A stretch of 64,000 nucleotides of DNA from Priapulus caudatus (lineage: Eukaryota; Priapulida; Priapulimorpha; Priapulimorphida; Priapulidae), in NCBI RefSeq assembly GCF_000485595.1, contig NW_014577194.1, positions 239,277-303,276 on the forward strand, written 5' to 3'. Below, piece by piece: positions 11,898 through 29,390 of the stretch. Under the pieces are notes generated by a model that had not been told where the DNA came from, did no database searches, and worked only from the letters and a program-made list of their open reading frames with translations. Both the position numbers and the translations under genes were made by a program. Within the stretch, counting starts at the first letter, position 1, and every line of letters starts with the position of its first letter.

Positions 11898-14800
11898 ATG
11901 AGAGGTGTATGTCAAATTTGCACTGAACATTTTGACGCTACCAAACAAATATCGGCTGTTTCGTGTATCCTTTATTTATTGCCTCGATGCATTTAAACTG
12001 TAGAGTGTAGTGTAGGTAGGCCGAGATAAGATACAACACTAGGCCGGTGCAAATCCACTTTAGGCACAGTTAGGTATCACGAAGTGATGCACAAATTTCT
12101 GTGTATCATCAACTGATGCACAGACTTTCCGTATATCAAGGAATGATGCAAAAACCCTAACCCTAAGCCTAACCAGTGGGCAGTAACCCTAACCCTAACC
12201 TTAACACACTTCGTGATACCTAAGGTTATACTTTATGACTTAGGGTTAGGGTTAGGGTTTTTGCATCATTCCTTGATATACGGAAAGTCTGTGCATCAGT
12301 TGATGATACACAGAAATCTGTGCATCTCTTTGTGATACCTAAGGTGCCTAAAGTGGATTTGCGCCTCTTATCTCTACTCTAGACTAGAGCCTCCAGGTCT
12401 TAGTGGATTGTTACTACTACTAGTAGTACTCAGTACTAAAACGCACTACTAGACCGTAGTCGTCAGTAGCTGAGTAGGCCCATCGCAGTCAGAGTGTAAG
12501 GATACTCAGATACTGAGATAGTAAATATAATCAAAAATGTCTTGGCTAGCCTATAGCAGTAGTCCCCATTCTGGCATTCATCATGTAGCTAGTACTAGTA
12601 TTAGTAAAAATTAAAGAGATTATAATATTAATTGTAATTTGTAGTCGCATTGTAGTGATTTACTGTTATCTTCCTTAACTAGTAACTTCTACAGGTGGAC
12701 ATACATTTCATTTTCACTGGTGAGTACTCTGATACGATAACATTTCACATCACATGCTAAACTCAAAGTCACATGCATCTTACATTGTAGACTTGTAAAA
12801 TTTATTTGTAAATAAGATGTAATGTTAAGAATTGCATATGCAGTGTCAGTCAATGGCTTAAAGAGTCATCTACGTGTCCGACGTGCCGTGCGAGATGTAC
12901 AACGAGACAACTCATCCAGCGGCTGTACTTTGAAGATCCGGGGGATGGAGATGGGCATGATCCCGATCATCTTCACAATCAACTGCAGTCATTGAATGCA
13001 GCCATCCTAGCCAAAGGTAAATTTTTCTCAATATGAAACTAACACAGTCAAACTTGCATATAAGGTGAATTATGTGAAACCCCGAAAGTGGCCTATATAG
13101 ACAGGTGTCGCTTCTATAGGGGTGCTTTCATTGTATAATTGGCACTCAATGGAAGTGTCAAAGTGTCAATTCTCATTTGTTGTCAAGTGTCTGTTTTGTA
13201 GAGGTTGAAGGCAATAACACAGATTTTACTGTATGTCTATTATAAATATACACATGCAAATATACACAGTCAAAATTAGTGAATACATGAGTTGCAACCA
13301 AAGCAAATTTGACAACCTCGGATGTCGGTAAACATAACACTACTTTTTTTAAAGTTGGATTTCAATTTTTTAATCATATTGATAGTAAGAATGCATATGT
13401 AGCATCAATAAAGTCTAGTTTAGCTGAACACTAGTCTGAAACTGGGATCAGACACGTCGATTAATAATGAAACAAGTTCAGTTGAGTTGGGTAGCTTCAG
13501 GGTATTTATTGTGCCAGTCAATGTGTGTTATTCTCATCTATAATTATCCAGATTCGAAAATTGCCAAGATTCTGAAAGAAAATGAATTGCTCTCCATCAA
13601 ATGTGACAGAGAGAAGGAGAAATGTAAAAAGCTTCAGGAATCCGTTAAAAACGAGAAAATGGTTCGCCAGGCTCTCAAGGTAAGGCAATTCAAGAAGGTA
13701 TTGCTTGTTCAGGAGAATGCAACCCACAGTCATAAGAAAGAGGATAATTAGGGAATGTTTTCCTAAAACATGAATGCCATTATGCCCCTGAAAGTTGGCT
13801 GGTATCCACACCGATAAAGTGCCCTCTCTTGCATACATGGTATGCCTCTGTGCCCTTCACATAAATCCCATGTAGTGTATGCGTCCCTCCTTGTCCCTTA
13901 TAAAAAGTGTTGTTGAGAAGAAAATGGCTTTGATAACCCCTCTTTGAATGCAGTATTTGCCTTGGTGCTCCTCCAATTTGCCATAGTGTGCTGATATTTC
14001 TGAGTAAACCAAAGACATCCCTTGCCTGTGTCCTCTAAAGAAAAATACAAATTTGACCCCTGCTACGACCTTGCTTGTAGGACCAGCTGAGGGTGGTGGA
14101 GAAGCAGGCACAGGCTGCGGAGGCAGCACGCCAAGATGCCGCAGAGCTACGCAAAAGACTCACGCTCTACACGAGGTTTGGTTCGACCTACGAATATATA
14201 CTTGTAACACACTTGTGCCACAGTCTGATGTCTCCAGCAGCTAGGCCGAAATGAAGAGGAATAACTGACCGACCAATCCACTTACTCACTCACTCACTCA
14301 CTCACTCACTCACTCACTGAATAACTAGTTAACCAACTATGCGTAGCACACAAACTAACATCAAAATACTGTTATTAATGTTATGAGAGAATTGCGAGGG
14401 ATGTTCGAATGAATTGCGACAGTGTTGGAATTTTTATACTGGTGTCACTCAATATATCTTACATCATTAAACCACCTGCTTTTTGGCCATTATAGTGTGC
14501 AAGCCATTCTATCGGGACAGGAAGGTTGCCATGTTGCAACGGTAGATTATATTTTGTTAAACATTTATTTCAGGTTTTAAATAAAACAAAATTTTTTATT
14601 GATTAAAATTCTCACATTATTTTTTATTTATGTATTGTTTTGATTGTTGTAAACCTTGTATTTAGATGAAATGCCTTGTGTTTACCTACACCTATGTAAT
14701 CTAATGTCTTATTAATTTAATGCAGAGAGTTGGCTGGAGCTACAGCAGGCAGGAAGAAAGTGAATGCTGAATGCACGAAACTACAGAAACGACTCTTATG

Positions 14801-17800
14801 CGTAGAAAATGTGGTGAGTGCAATAATACAAGCGAAAGATGCACATCTCGCATTTGACAAACTGATAGCCACTGTTCATGACTTTTACCCTGTAAAGGCC
14901 TGCTGTGTCCAACTAAATTGCTGGTTTTCAAAGTCGAATCAGTTTTTGAAGTTTTGATTGTCGCACGGACAAAGTTGTCGTGGAGCGGACGATATTCTGA
15001 ACTATTGTGGGTCAGTAAACTATTCTAGCAACATGACCACTGTTGATAACGTGTAGGTTCAACAAATAACAGGACAAACACAGATACCGAGTAAAGTCTT
15101 TACGCCATGTTTACTCCCGATCTCGTGGTACAACCCCTATGCATTATGGGACTGACGGGTACATGTAAATACCGGAATCACTCTGTACAATGAAACGGAA
15201 CTACAAGCATACGTTTACACAGTATATCAACAATGTTGATAACGTGTAGGTTCAACAAATAACAGGACAAACACAGATACCGAGTAAAGTCTTTACGCCA
15301 TGTTTACTCCCGATCTCGTGGTACAACCCCTATGCATTATGGGACTGACGGGTACATGTAAATACCGGAATCACTCTGTACAATGAAACGGAACTACAAG
15401 CATACGTTTACACAGTATATCAACAACCACCTGCTAATTAAGATTACTTGCAGTTGAATCAGGAGCGGCGGGAGCTAGTGACGCTGCAGGAGCAGCTGAG
15501 CATGGCGGAGAATGACCTCGAACACTCAGAGTCATCAATAGAGGTAATCCGCTCGTTCGGTTCGTTCAGCCTGTACGCTTCACTCCTGTGGGCTTCAGCT
15601 ACAGTGTGGTGTACTGCTGCATTGCCATGGCGACTCGATTTGTACTTTCGAGTGTTATTGTGAATGATCGGAGCAGCCAAGTGCCCCGGCAGTCAAATAG
15701 TCTCTTTCTGTGACAGGGACATTGATGGCGAAGACAAGCAGTAGAGTGGTTGTGACGATATATCGTGAGATTATAAATTCTTAGTCATGAAATACAGGCA
15801 AAGTCGACATTTTGGCATCCACGCAAGTAAGACCACACACAAACCGTGTGAGCTTGACTGACCCTGCGACAGTATCCAAGGAGGCGTGGTTATCTTGCTT
15901 AGATAGATTGGTGAATTGCTTGCTCTATTTACCTGCCACGAGGGGGGGATACCTGTTTCCAAAAGTTTATAAATTTGTGAATTTTTTTTTATAAATGTAG
16001 AGCCTGAAGAAGAAAGTAGACATGCTGATGGAGAACAGTGCTGTGCGAGGAAAACCTGGAATCCAGCATATTAGAGAAAGGTAGATTTCACACGATAGAG
16101 ACCTAGGGCTCTCACAGCCTGCCAGAAGATCTATGTAGTATAGATGTTTGCATACGTGGCGTGTGCAAAGAATAATGGTCCTTGTGACATAGTTCTTGCA
16201 ACCAGAGAGACGTGAGTGTTTTGTTAGTGTTTCATTGATAAACAGCTAGCATTGCTATAGAATCGACATCTCTCTTTGAGGCAGTTCTCTAACTAAACGC
16301 TCCGCTGATTAGGCAAGATTACTTTACTAGACCGTCGAGATAACTCTAGAGTATATCTCGCTTTGAAATGCTCTGCTGGAGCAGTTTCCTTCAATTACTA
16401 GCATTCGCAGCTTCTTTTGGGGGACAGGTCGTATGACGTGGTGACGTTTGCTCGGGTGTGTATAACGATTATCTCGTTGTTCGCGCGAACTCCAGCGTCT
16501 TCAACTCGCCGCTTGCGGAGAGAAACGTCGGCAGCAAGCGAGTGCGACTGTCATCGCCGGAGGAAGACGGCGACAAGTTTTGCAGTCCGCAGTTTGTGAA
16601 GCCGAGCCCCGCGACGCAGAGACTGCACCAGGCATGCGACGAGTAAGCGATTGGTTTGTCTTTAAATTCCGTTTTCAAGACTAGGAGCCGCGATGACACG
16701 GGTTTATGCTCTGCTAGTGATTGTGGTCTAGTGATGTTGGCGTCGATTTCAGGATGCATATCCAGAAATGTCATTCACAAAGCATGTGCTAACTGTTATT
16801 CACTCTATTGTGATTGTACTGTATGCATTAGATATTGTGAAGATACTACATGCATTAGCTAATGCGATGTTAGAATTGTATGATCTGAGATTAGAGTTGA
16901 AAACTCGAAACTGTTGCATTCTCTTGCAGATACACTCTTCCTCCACTCAAGATTGCTTCCAAAGCAAAATCAATGAAAGCTGTGAGTATTTTAAGCATCT
17001 GACACAACAGTTCCTCACTTTTATGCGAATTGATTGGTTGATACTGATATTTATTGAAAGTCATATTTGTGGTTCATTTAATACATGCTCTAATTACAGA
17101 AGTCGAACTCTTGCAACAATCTCCCCCGGGTTAGTGCTTACATGACAACTAAAAAGGCCTCCACCACGGCTTCCAGTTCTTCGTGTATCGTACGTATAAA
17201 TGATCGATAGATAGTTAGTCAATGTAATTATATATATAATTATATAGCGTATAATATAGACTATATTATATACTCCTGATATAATTAGGTGTGCATATGA
17301 TAGCAGTTTTAATGTCTACTCATTAATATTAATAATTTTTGGTGGGATTTGTAAAATGAACATATTAATTAGGAAATTTAATTTGGTTTTATTTTTTACA
17401 GTTTAAGACTGGCTATGATGGTTTAGGCGGTACATCAAAGACTGTCAAGCTCGTATCCTTTCTATTGCCAACATGAAACAAAAAAAATGAAAATCAAATA
17501 TTTTATTCATTTGATAAAGGCTGAACATACAGATACATATGTCATGTAGCCTGTAGGACACTGTAGGATTTTGAGTACTGCGATAACACTATCCAACTGT
17601 GCCACCCTCTGACAGAGTTACTCTTTAGGATTTTCATTTTCCATTATTTACACAGGGGTGCTAATAACAAAAGTGCAATTATATATATATACCTAACTAC
17701 TACCTGAACGACTTTTCGTTTATTATCAGTACATACATAGTCTAACAGAAATTAATAGGAAAATTCTTAATCCTCCTCCTCCTCCGCCTCCTACTCCTCC

Positions 17801-18102
17801 TCGTCCTCTTAAATTAACAAATAAGAAATGCCCTTGGTGTGTAGCTTGCAGCTGAAAAGTTTCATAGTGAAACGCCATCAGGGGATGCAGGTGTGCTGGC
17901 GGCACTAGCATTGTAAGCAAATGACCATCGACAGCTTTAAACCATTTTTAAATAGATTTTACTCGGGTTTTTAATGATGAAGTTCCTTAGCTACACGTTT
18001 CCACAGACGTCAGGGAAACCGAGCCAGTCAAAGCCGATCCATCATCCAAAGAATCGATCCACAGATGTTCTTGCTCAGATGATGGATAAATATTTGCTAT
18101 GA
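11898..18102 (+). CDS. TRAIP: TRAIP, RING-type E3 ubiquitin ligase TRAF-interacting protein
   Basis: Thirteen exons join in frame to about 393 residues: 11898-11964, 12695-12719, 12844-13016, 13552-13679, 14081-14175, 14726-14813, 15454-15543, 16001-16080, 16496-16642, 16930-16981, 17100-17189, 17402-17452, 18007-18102. Residues 5-45 form a RING split over three exons, with ligands C5, C8, C23, H25, H28, C31, C42, C45 (CGHTFHFHC and CPTC visible). A long coiled coil follows (about residues 90-250). The conserved TGYDGLGG motif and a short PIP-box-like C-terminus (QMMDKYLL) end the protein. TRAIP ubiquitinates replisome components at stalled forks and crosslinks in the nucleus (family knowledge). 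Human TRAIP is 469 residues, so the middle is shorter here. The 16496 acceptor is the frame-consistent choice. The 25-nt exon 2 is very small, but its frame and GHTFHFH coding leave little doubt. Confidence 0.93.
12045..12365. mobile_element. Foldback element with ~115-bp arms and telomere-like core
   Basis: Left arm (GCAAATCCACTTTAGGCAC, ACTTTCCGTATATCAAGG) and right arm are inverted copies at more than 90% by eye. CCCTAA arrays lie at the inner end of each arm and in the centre. It is inside TRAIP intron 1. Confidence 0.85.
14283..14322. repeat. (ACTC)n microsatellite in TRAIP intron 5
   Basis: About nine units of CACT/ACTC. Confidence 0.9.
15041..15425. mobile_element. Two adjacent LTR-like units with no internal region
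   Basis: 192-bp units at 15041-15232 and 15234-15425 look identical and are separated by a single A. Each starts TGTTGATA and ends TATCAACA. The pair is flanked by a 5-bp direct repeat ACCAC (15036-15040 and 15426-15430). TG...CA ends with a 5-bp duplication are the hallmark of LTR retrotransposons. The insertion ends 28 bp before TRAIP exon 7. Confidence 0.85.
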
Positions 18103-18688
18103 CGTTCCTGTTGCTGTCTCGTTACTCTGCTGACTGCAGATAAACGTTTGAATACTTTTTTCATGTGAGGAAGACTACTGCATGTGTCATTAAGAGTATA
18201 TATATATATATGAATAGTGTGTAATATGAAATTGAATCTTCATTGGATGTCAAAGGCATTTCAATATTATTATTATTTATTTATGACCACATTGTTTGTA
18301 GGACCCTTATTGCTCTATTCTGCAAAATATGTACATATGTTGTTTATTTCCTTGGAAGCATATTGAAATATTAGGAAATTGAGGATGGTAATGGTTTGGT
18401 TTAAAGGGCCCATGTCCCCCTGGCTGCGAGAACGTTTCCTTAACTCTAACTTATAAAGTACTATAGTAAATCCCCAAGTCTCGTAACCATGAAGACATAT
18501 GGTCCCTTTTATCAAAAATTTGTGAACGTGTGTAACTAACTAAAATGCTATATCATCTGATTATGTACATTGGAGATATAATTGGTGTCAAAATATACCA
18601 TATTGAATTTAAATTTCTATGATTTTCGATTATACATTTGTATGTTTTTCCACTCATTGCTACCTACCTATACATTGACCGATCCGGA

Positions 18689-19174
18689 CAATAGCGTAGT
18701 TAGGATCGAGGGGGCCATGGCCCCCCCCCCCTGTTGATCCGAAAGTTAGAAAAAAAAGAGAATTGTCATAGTCAGACTGAAGGCTGTACATGTACTCAAA
18801 AGTGCCTCAAATACCATCTCCTGCTATCTACATTTTCAAAATTTTCTGGAGCAGGACCTCCTTCCTTACCCCGGCCCCGCCTGTTTTTCAAACATACACA
18901 CCCCCTCCTTGGACTTCTGGATCTACCACTGAACAGTCACAACAGCGAACAACGAACGGGAGCAGAGAACAACGAACAAAAATGTCACCTTTTTGCATGC
19001 ATGGCACCCAAAACAAAGATCGCAGAGCTAGAGCCTGAGGTGGGGAACACAGAGGTGTGGAGAGGGAGGCGGAGAAACCATTAAAATATTAATTCATCGA
19101 TCCACTATTTTGCGCAGTTCGCTGTTTTTGCCCCCCCTCCCTGTTAAAAAATTCTGGAGCCCCCTACGCCACTG
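18689..19174. mobile_element. hAT-like 486-bp element with 8-bp target duplication
   Basis: Ends CAATAGCGTAGTTAGG and CCCCTACGCCACTG are imperfect inverted repeats of the CAGTGGCGTAG type known from hAT elements. They are followed inward by G and C runs. The flanks are GATCCGGA (18681-18688) and GATCCAGA (19175-19182), an 8-bp duplication with one change. There is no transposase frame. Confidence 0.82.
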
Positions 19175-19204
19175 GATCCAGATACCGTAACCGGTAACAA
19201 TTAT

Positions 19205-19292
19205 CGTTGACCGTAGCCAAATGTTGACGGACGGACGGACGACGCCCCATCGCAATAGCTCATCTTGACGATGTCCAGGTGAGCTAAAAAAA
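19205..19292 (+). repeat. Dispersed repeat tail, GACGGACGG...AGGTGAGCTAAAAA
   Basis: Short copy of the repeat at 2250-2335. It reads GTTGACGGACGGACGGACGA, then GCAATAGCTCATC and the A-rich end. Similar tails are widespread in marine invertebrate genomes (from memory). Confidence 0.5.
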
Positions 19293-19787
19293 TGTCCAAA
19301 AAATCAAACCGTAATCTCTGCGGCTTTTGTTTATTCATATTATGTTTTATTTAATGTCTGTACTTTGATAAAGGTTATCCTAGGCTAACATCAATACACA
19401 TTCGATGTATAACCGTTTCTTAGAGAGTGAATTAAATAAAACTTCATTCTCGCTGTGAAGTGGTGAAATGATTGCTATATTTACCGTTAGTCGGCGCTGG
19501 TATCGGACATGGCCGCCTCTGTAAATAAATGCGGAGATTCTAGTATCTCGTCGTCATACAATATAATATAGCCATTTTTATAGGTACTATATAATATTAT
19601 AAGGTATGTAGCATTTCTGTTATCATTATATTGTATCATATGTTCTTGTGGCACATATTTACTATTCCCGCGTTACACAGCTTGCGCTTGCGTGACGGAA
19701 TTCATGCAATCATTTAACTTGGGAAATTGTGGTAAACATGATCATGAATATGATGATGATGTTGTAACTTGTACTTGTAGTTGTACT

Positions 19788-20258
19788 GGTTCAAGGATAG
19801 AGAACATGGGTCCCAATAAAACCAATGTCATTTACATCAATATAAATATAATATTATATCAATATAATAGGTTAGGGTTATGGTTAGGGTTAGGGTCAGG
19901 GTTAGGGTCAGGGTTAGAATTAGGGTTAGGGTTAGGCACATTGGTTTTAGTGGGACCCATGTTCTCTATCCTTGGGCCGTTGTACTTGTAGTAACAAGTA
20001 GTCGTGTGTAGACTAATCATTTGACATTAGACATAACGGCCCAAGGATAGAGAACATGGCCATGGGTCCCAATAAAACCAATGTGCCTAAACCTAACCCT
20101 AACCCTAATTCTAACCCTAACCCTAACCCTAACCCTAATCCTAACCCTAACCATAACCCTAACCATAACCCTAACCTATTATATTGATATAATATTATAT
20201 TTATATTGATGTAAATGACATTGGTTTTATTGGGACCCATGTTCTCTATCCTTGAACC
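19788..20258. mobile_element. Two head-to-head MITEs forming a large palindrome
   Basis: Each unit (about 19792-19975 and 20041-20255) has 36-bp inverted termini beginning AAGGATAGAGAACATGGG and a CCCTAA/TTAGGG array inside. The two units and their flanks (GGTTC, GGGCCGTT) are inverted relative to each other around a ~52-bp centre. Confidence 0.88.
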
Positions 20259-20339
20259 GACATAACAGTAATGTGCAAATGTGACGCAGCGAAGCAAGTC
20301 AAATGTAGTACTCGCTGCACTGCTAGAGAGTATAGTGGC

Positions 20340-20450
20340 TACTCCTAGTCCTAGTCCGAGCCGACGCAGTCCCTAGTAATGGGGTCTGCGGCCGTGTCTA
20401 TCTCAATCACGGAAAGCCACCTCCAGTTTGGAGGTGGCACTTTTTAGTAA
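20340..20450 (+). other. Hairpin-rich segment ending in a T run
   Basis: A stem GCAGTCCC...GGGGTCTGC is followed by a strong stem GCCACCTCC/GGAGGTGGC with a short loop, then ACTTTTT. The shape resembles a small pol III transcript, but no box A/B or known RNA family is recognised. Confidence 0.2.
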
Positions 20451-21082
20451 TATATGCGCCCGATATATACGTTGCGTGGAACTTACTTTAATCTGAACTT
20501 GAATCATTTATCTACGTGCATGCACGCTATGATGTCCTGGTAGCGGCCACAACATAAGAATATATCGTTGTTAACCTAATGGTAAATATAAACATCATGC
20601 CAAAATGGTCTGTCTTCATTCACATTTGTCAACCAATGAAAATCACTTCCGGTTACTTCGGCTATTCCCGATGTTCAAATATAGTTCGTGCCATCTATAG
20701 ACTATGGTCCAGTTAATCTTCCGAGTGAACCCGAAACTACAGGAAGTGAATTTCATTGGCCGATCGAAGTGAATATGGCCAAAAATATCGAAGTTACTCT
20801 TACTAGGATGAATTATTGCATGAAAACAAAGTTCTGAAACAGAGATAAAGTCTTCGGAAAGCGATATTGACAAACGGAAGTTCTGTACTTGATATTTTGG
20901 GTTGGATATACCCCTGTCACGCCCTCATTGCTACTCGTTTCACCTATCCAATGCCCACAACAAAAATTGCAACAATTTTTACAAGGGTGACTGCAGACGA
21001 TAAACCCGCACCCTGAGATTAGCAAAGCGGAGTTATAACGTCTGCATTTGCGGACTAAGTCCTACCATGCACTACCGCTGAG

Positions 21083-21336
21083 AGGGTCTATGTCCCCCGG
21101 GGTACTGCCGGAGCGTACCCTGGGTACGGTCCGGTATACCGGAACGTACCCTGGTACTATATCTAATATGCCGGACCGTACCTCACCCAGACACTAACGA
21201 GTCTAGGGAGTCGCCTACGCCTACTCCCTAACCCTAACCCTAATCCTAACCCTAACCCTAACCCTAATCCTAACCCTAACCATATCAAATAGTGACCAGG
21301 GTACGTTCCGGCAGTACCCTGGGGGACATAGACCCT
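21083..21336. mobile_element. GGGTCTATGTC-type TIR element with telomere-like core
   Basis: Inverted termini of about 40 bp (AGGGTCTATGTCCCCC and GGGGGACATAGACCCT) enclose repeated GTACCCTGG / CCGGACCGTACC motifs and a CCCTAA array (about 21229-21285). It is 254 bp long and lies about 260 bp upstream of the DGKE start codon, so it may fall in the DGKE promoter or 5' UTR. Confidence 0.8.
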
Positions 21337-21600
21337 ATGAGCTGCACTACCAGTACTACTACTACTACTAGTTCAGTAGTTGTAACTGTGTACTTGTAAG
21401 TTGTGGTTTTTTACGATTAATACGGATTATTCATAACAATATCAATATTATTACTACTGACAGTACAGCAGTACAGTATTGCTATCACAAGTATGTATTA
21501 TGTACTTGTAGCTGTGCAATTTTCTGTGTTACAGTCCATAATATAAAATATATGCGATTACAGATAATACAGAGTTACATACGTTCAGTAGGCTAACAAT

Positions 21601-27646
<6,046 letters not shown>

Positions 27647-29050
27647 GATTACTTTTATTACAGATCACAACTTTTGCATGTCGTGTCCGTCATAGTTTGT
27701 CTGCTCATAGACAATAGCGCAATCATTCGATAATGTGATTTAATCGTTTAGAGAATTTAATTATTTATAAATTATATAATATTTAGACAAGCTTTTTTAA
27801 GCTTTCTAGTCATAAATTTTAGAATAAGTATTCAAGGTATTTAAGCTTTATAAGTAATATATAGCTTTTAATTTTTAAGAAATTTTTATTCTTCTCGTAC
27901 AGCCTAATGAACAAAAGTGGTCTAGCAATGTTAATATTCAGGGTCAATGGCTATTCATACTTGTGGTTTACATTTTATTTATTTGAATTACACTATATAA
28001 GGTAAAGTTATTTCCTTTGCTATTGTATGTGCATGGTGTGCATGAAGGATAGATCAATATGGGGGATGATATTCCAATGCAGAACTGACCAGGTGTGTTA
28101 GTGGCTATTGCCAGTATGACAGCTACGTGCAGAACACGATAACAACTGTCGAGCCGCTATTATATACTATTATTTATAGTTTGTTTACAGTGCCTTTCTA
28201 TGGTATATCCTGACTTCGTTTATTGACCACAAAATTTGATTGTATACATCTAAGGCATCTAGCTGATAATACTGTGCTATTGCAATGTATATCATATATG
28301 TGCTTGATAAAGCAAGTCCTACTGAACCACTGCATCTACATTAATTATGTTGTGGCTACTGTAGTGGCATATGGTAATGTAAGGTACGTGGGTAAGGTGA
28401 GTATAACGCAAGCAAGGAAGCTATGTGCGTAAGGTGAGTAAAAGAAGTAAGGAGTAAAAGAAAGTAAACACGTTCAGTTAGATGAAAATAGTTTTAATGT
28501 ACTGTAGTCTTCCGTGAAAATCTGTAGGACAGTGAGTGCAGGTGATAGAGTGGAAAACAGGGTTTAATAGTCATGGACAGGAAGAGGAAGAAATGACTGT
28601 AACAGCCTTGTGTTTTTATTGGTGTATTTTCATGTGCCAATAGACATTTATATGGATCATATAGATGTTAAAGTAATGTCTATAGGATTAAGTGGTGTGC
28701 GTGGAGCATCCTATATTGCTTCTTTTGGCCATAAACAACTCGGTTAATCTTTTACAGATATCCGTTTTTCACAATTATGGGTCACCGTAACGGCATAAAA
28801 ACCCGTGTGCATAATTCTCCATAAAAACAGGAAGCACTTTTTTCGTGAGTGCCTGTATAGCTACAGTTCAGGGACTTTCCTAAATAAGTAATAAAGTAGA
28901 GGACATTGGAGGTTGATTGTGTAACATTGTATATTAGTCCTAGACTGGTTCCATGAGACGTTGAAAGTCCTCAGTCAGGACCTTTGGAATCGGTCTATAT
29001 TCGCAACAGGCATTATTAGGCACGGACATATAGTGCATTGTCTGTGGAAT

Positions 29051-29390
29051 ATATGAAGAGCTTGTTTGCAAAACTAAACTGCTTGCATTCATTTTTTGCA
29101 AAAACAAATGTATAGTATGTGAACATATAGGTACCGTGTTGAGTACTTTTTTTCTTGCAAAACAGCTCACATCCTGCTTAACAGACGCATCATAAATCAT
29201 CTTTAGTTGCAAAATAGCTTATATCCATCGGCACCTGTTATTTATGATTTATGCCTCATAATTACTCACTAATGTAAAAATTATTTAAATTGATTGATTG
29301 TTTGAACCACGTGTCAAATAATTGTTTGTCGTTTTCTCTCAATTCTCCAAAATGGACACAAGCAGTTTTGCAAATAAGCTCTTCATATAT
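29051..29390. mobile_element. 340-bp TIR element
   Basis: Termini ATATGAAGAGCTTGTTTGC and GCAAATAAGCTCTTCATATAT are inverted over about 26 bp with one mismatch. A second inner match lies at AACTGCTTG / CAAGCAGTT. It is the main structured feature of the DGKE-PDPK1 intergenic region. Confidence 0.7.

Larger units (their letters stand above)
18103..21600. other. TRAIP-DGKE intergenic region
   Basis: Besides the hAT-like element, the SINE-like tail, the head-to-head MITEs, the hairpin segment and the 21083 element, I see no gene. The DGKE promoter should lie between about 20.4 and 21.6 kb. Confidence 0.6.

Noticed and set aside
15041-15425. Simple tandem duplication of 193 bp
   Set aside because: TG...CA ends on each unit and the matching ACCAC on both outer sides are better explained by LTR insertion, though the duplication reading is not fully excluded.
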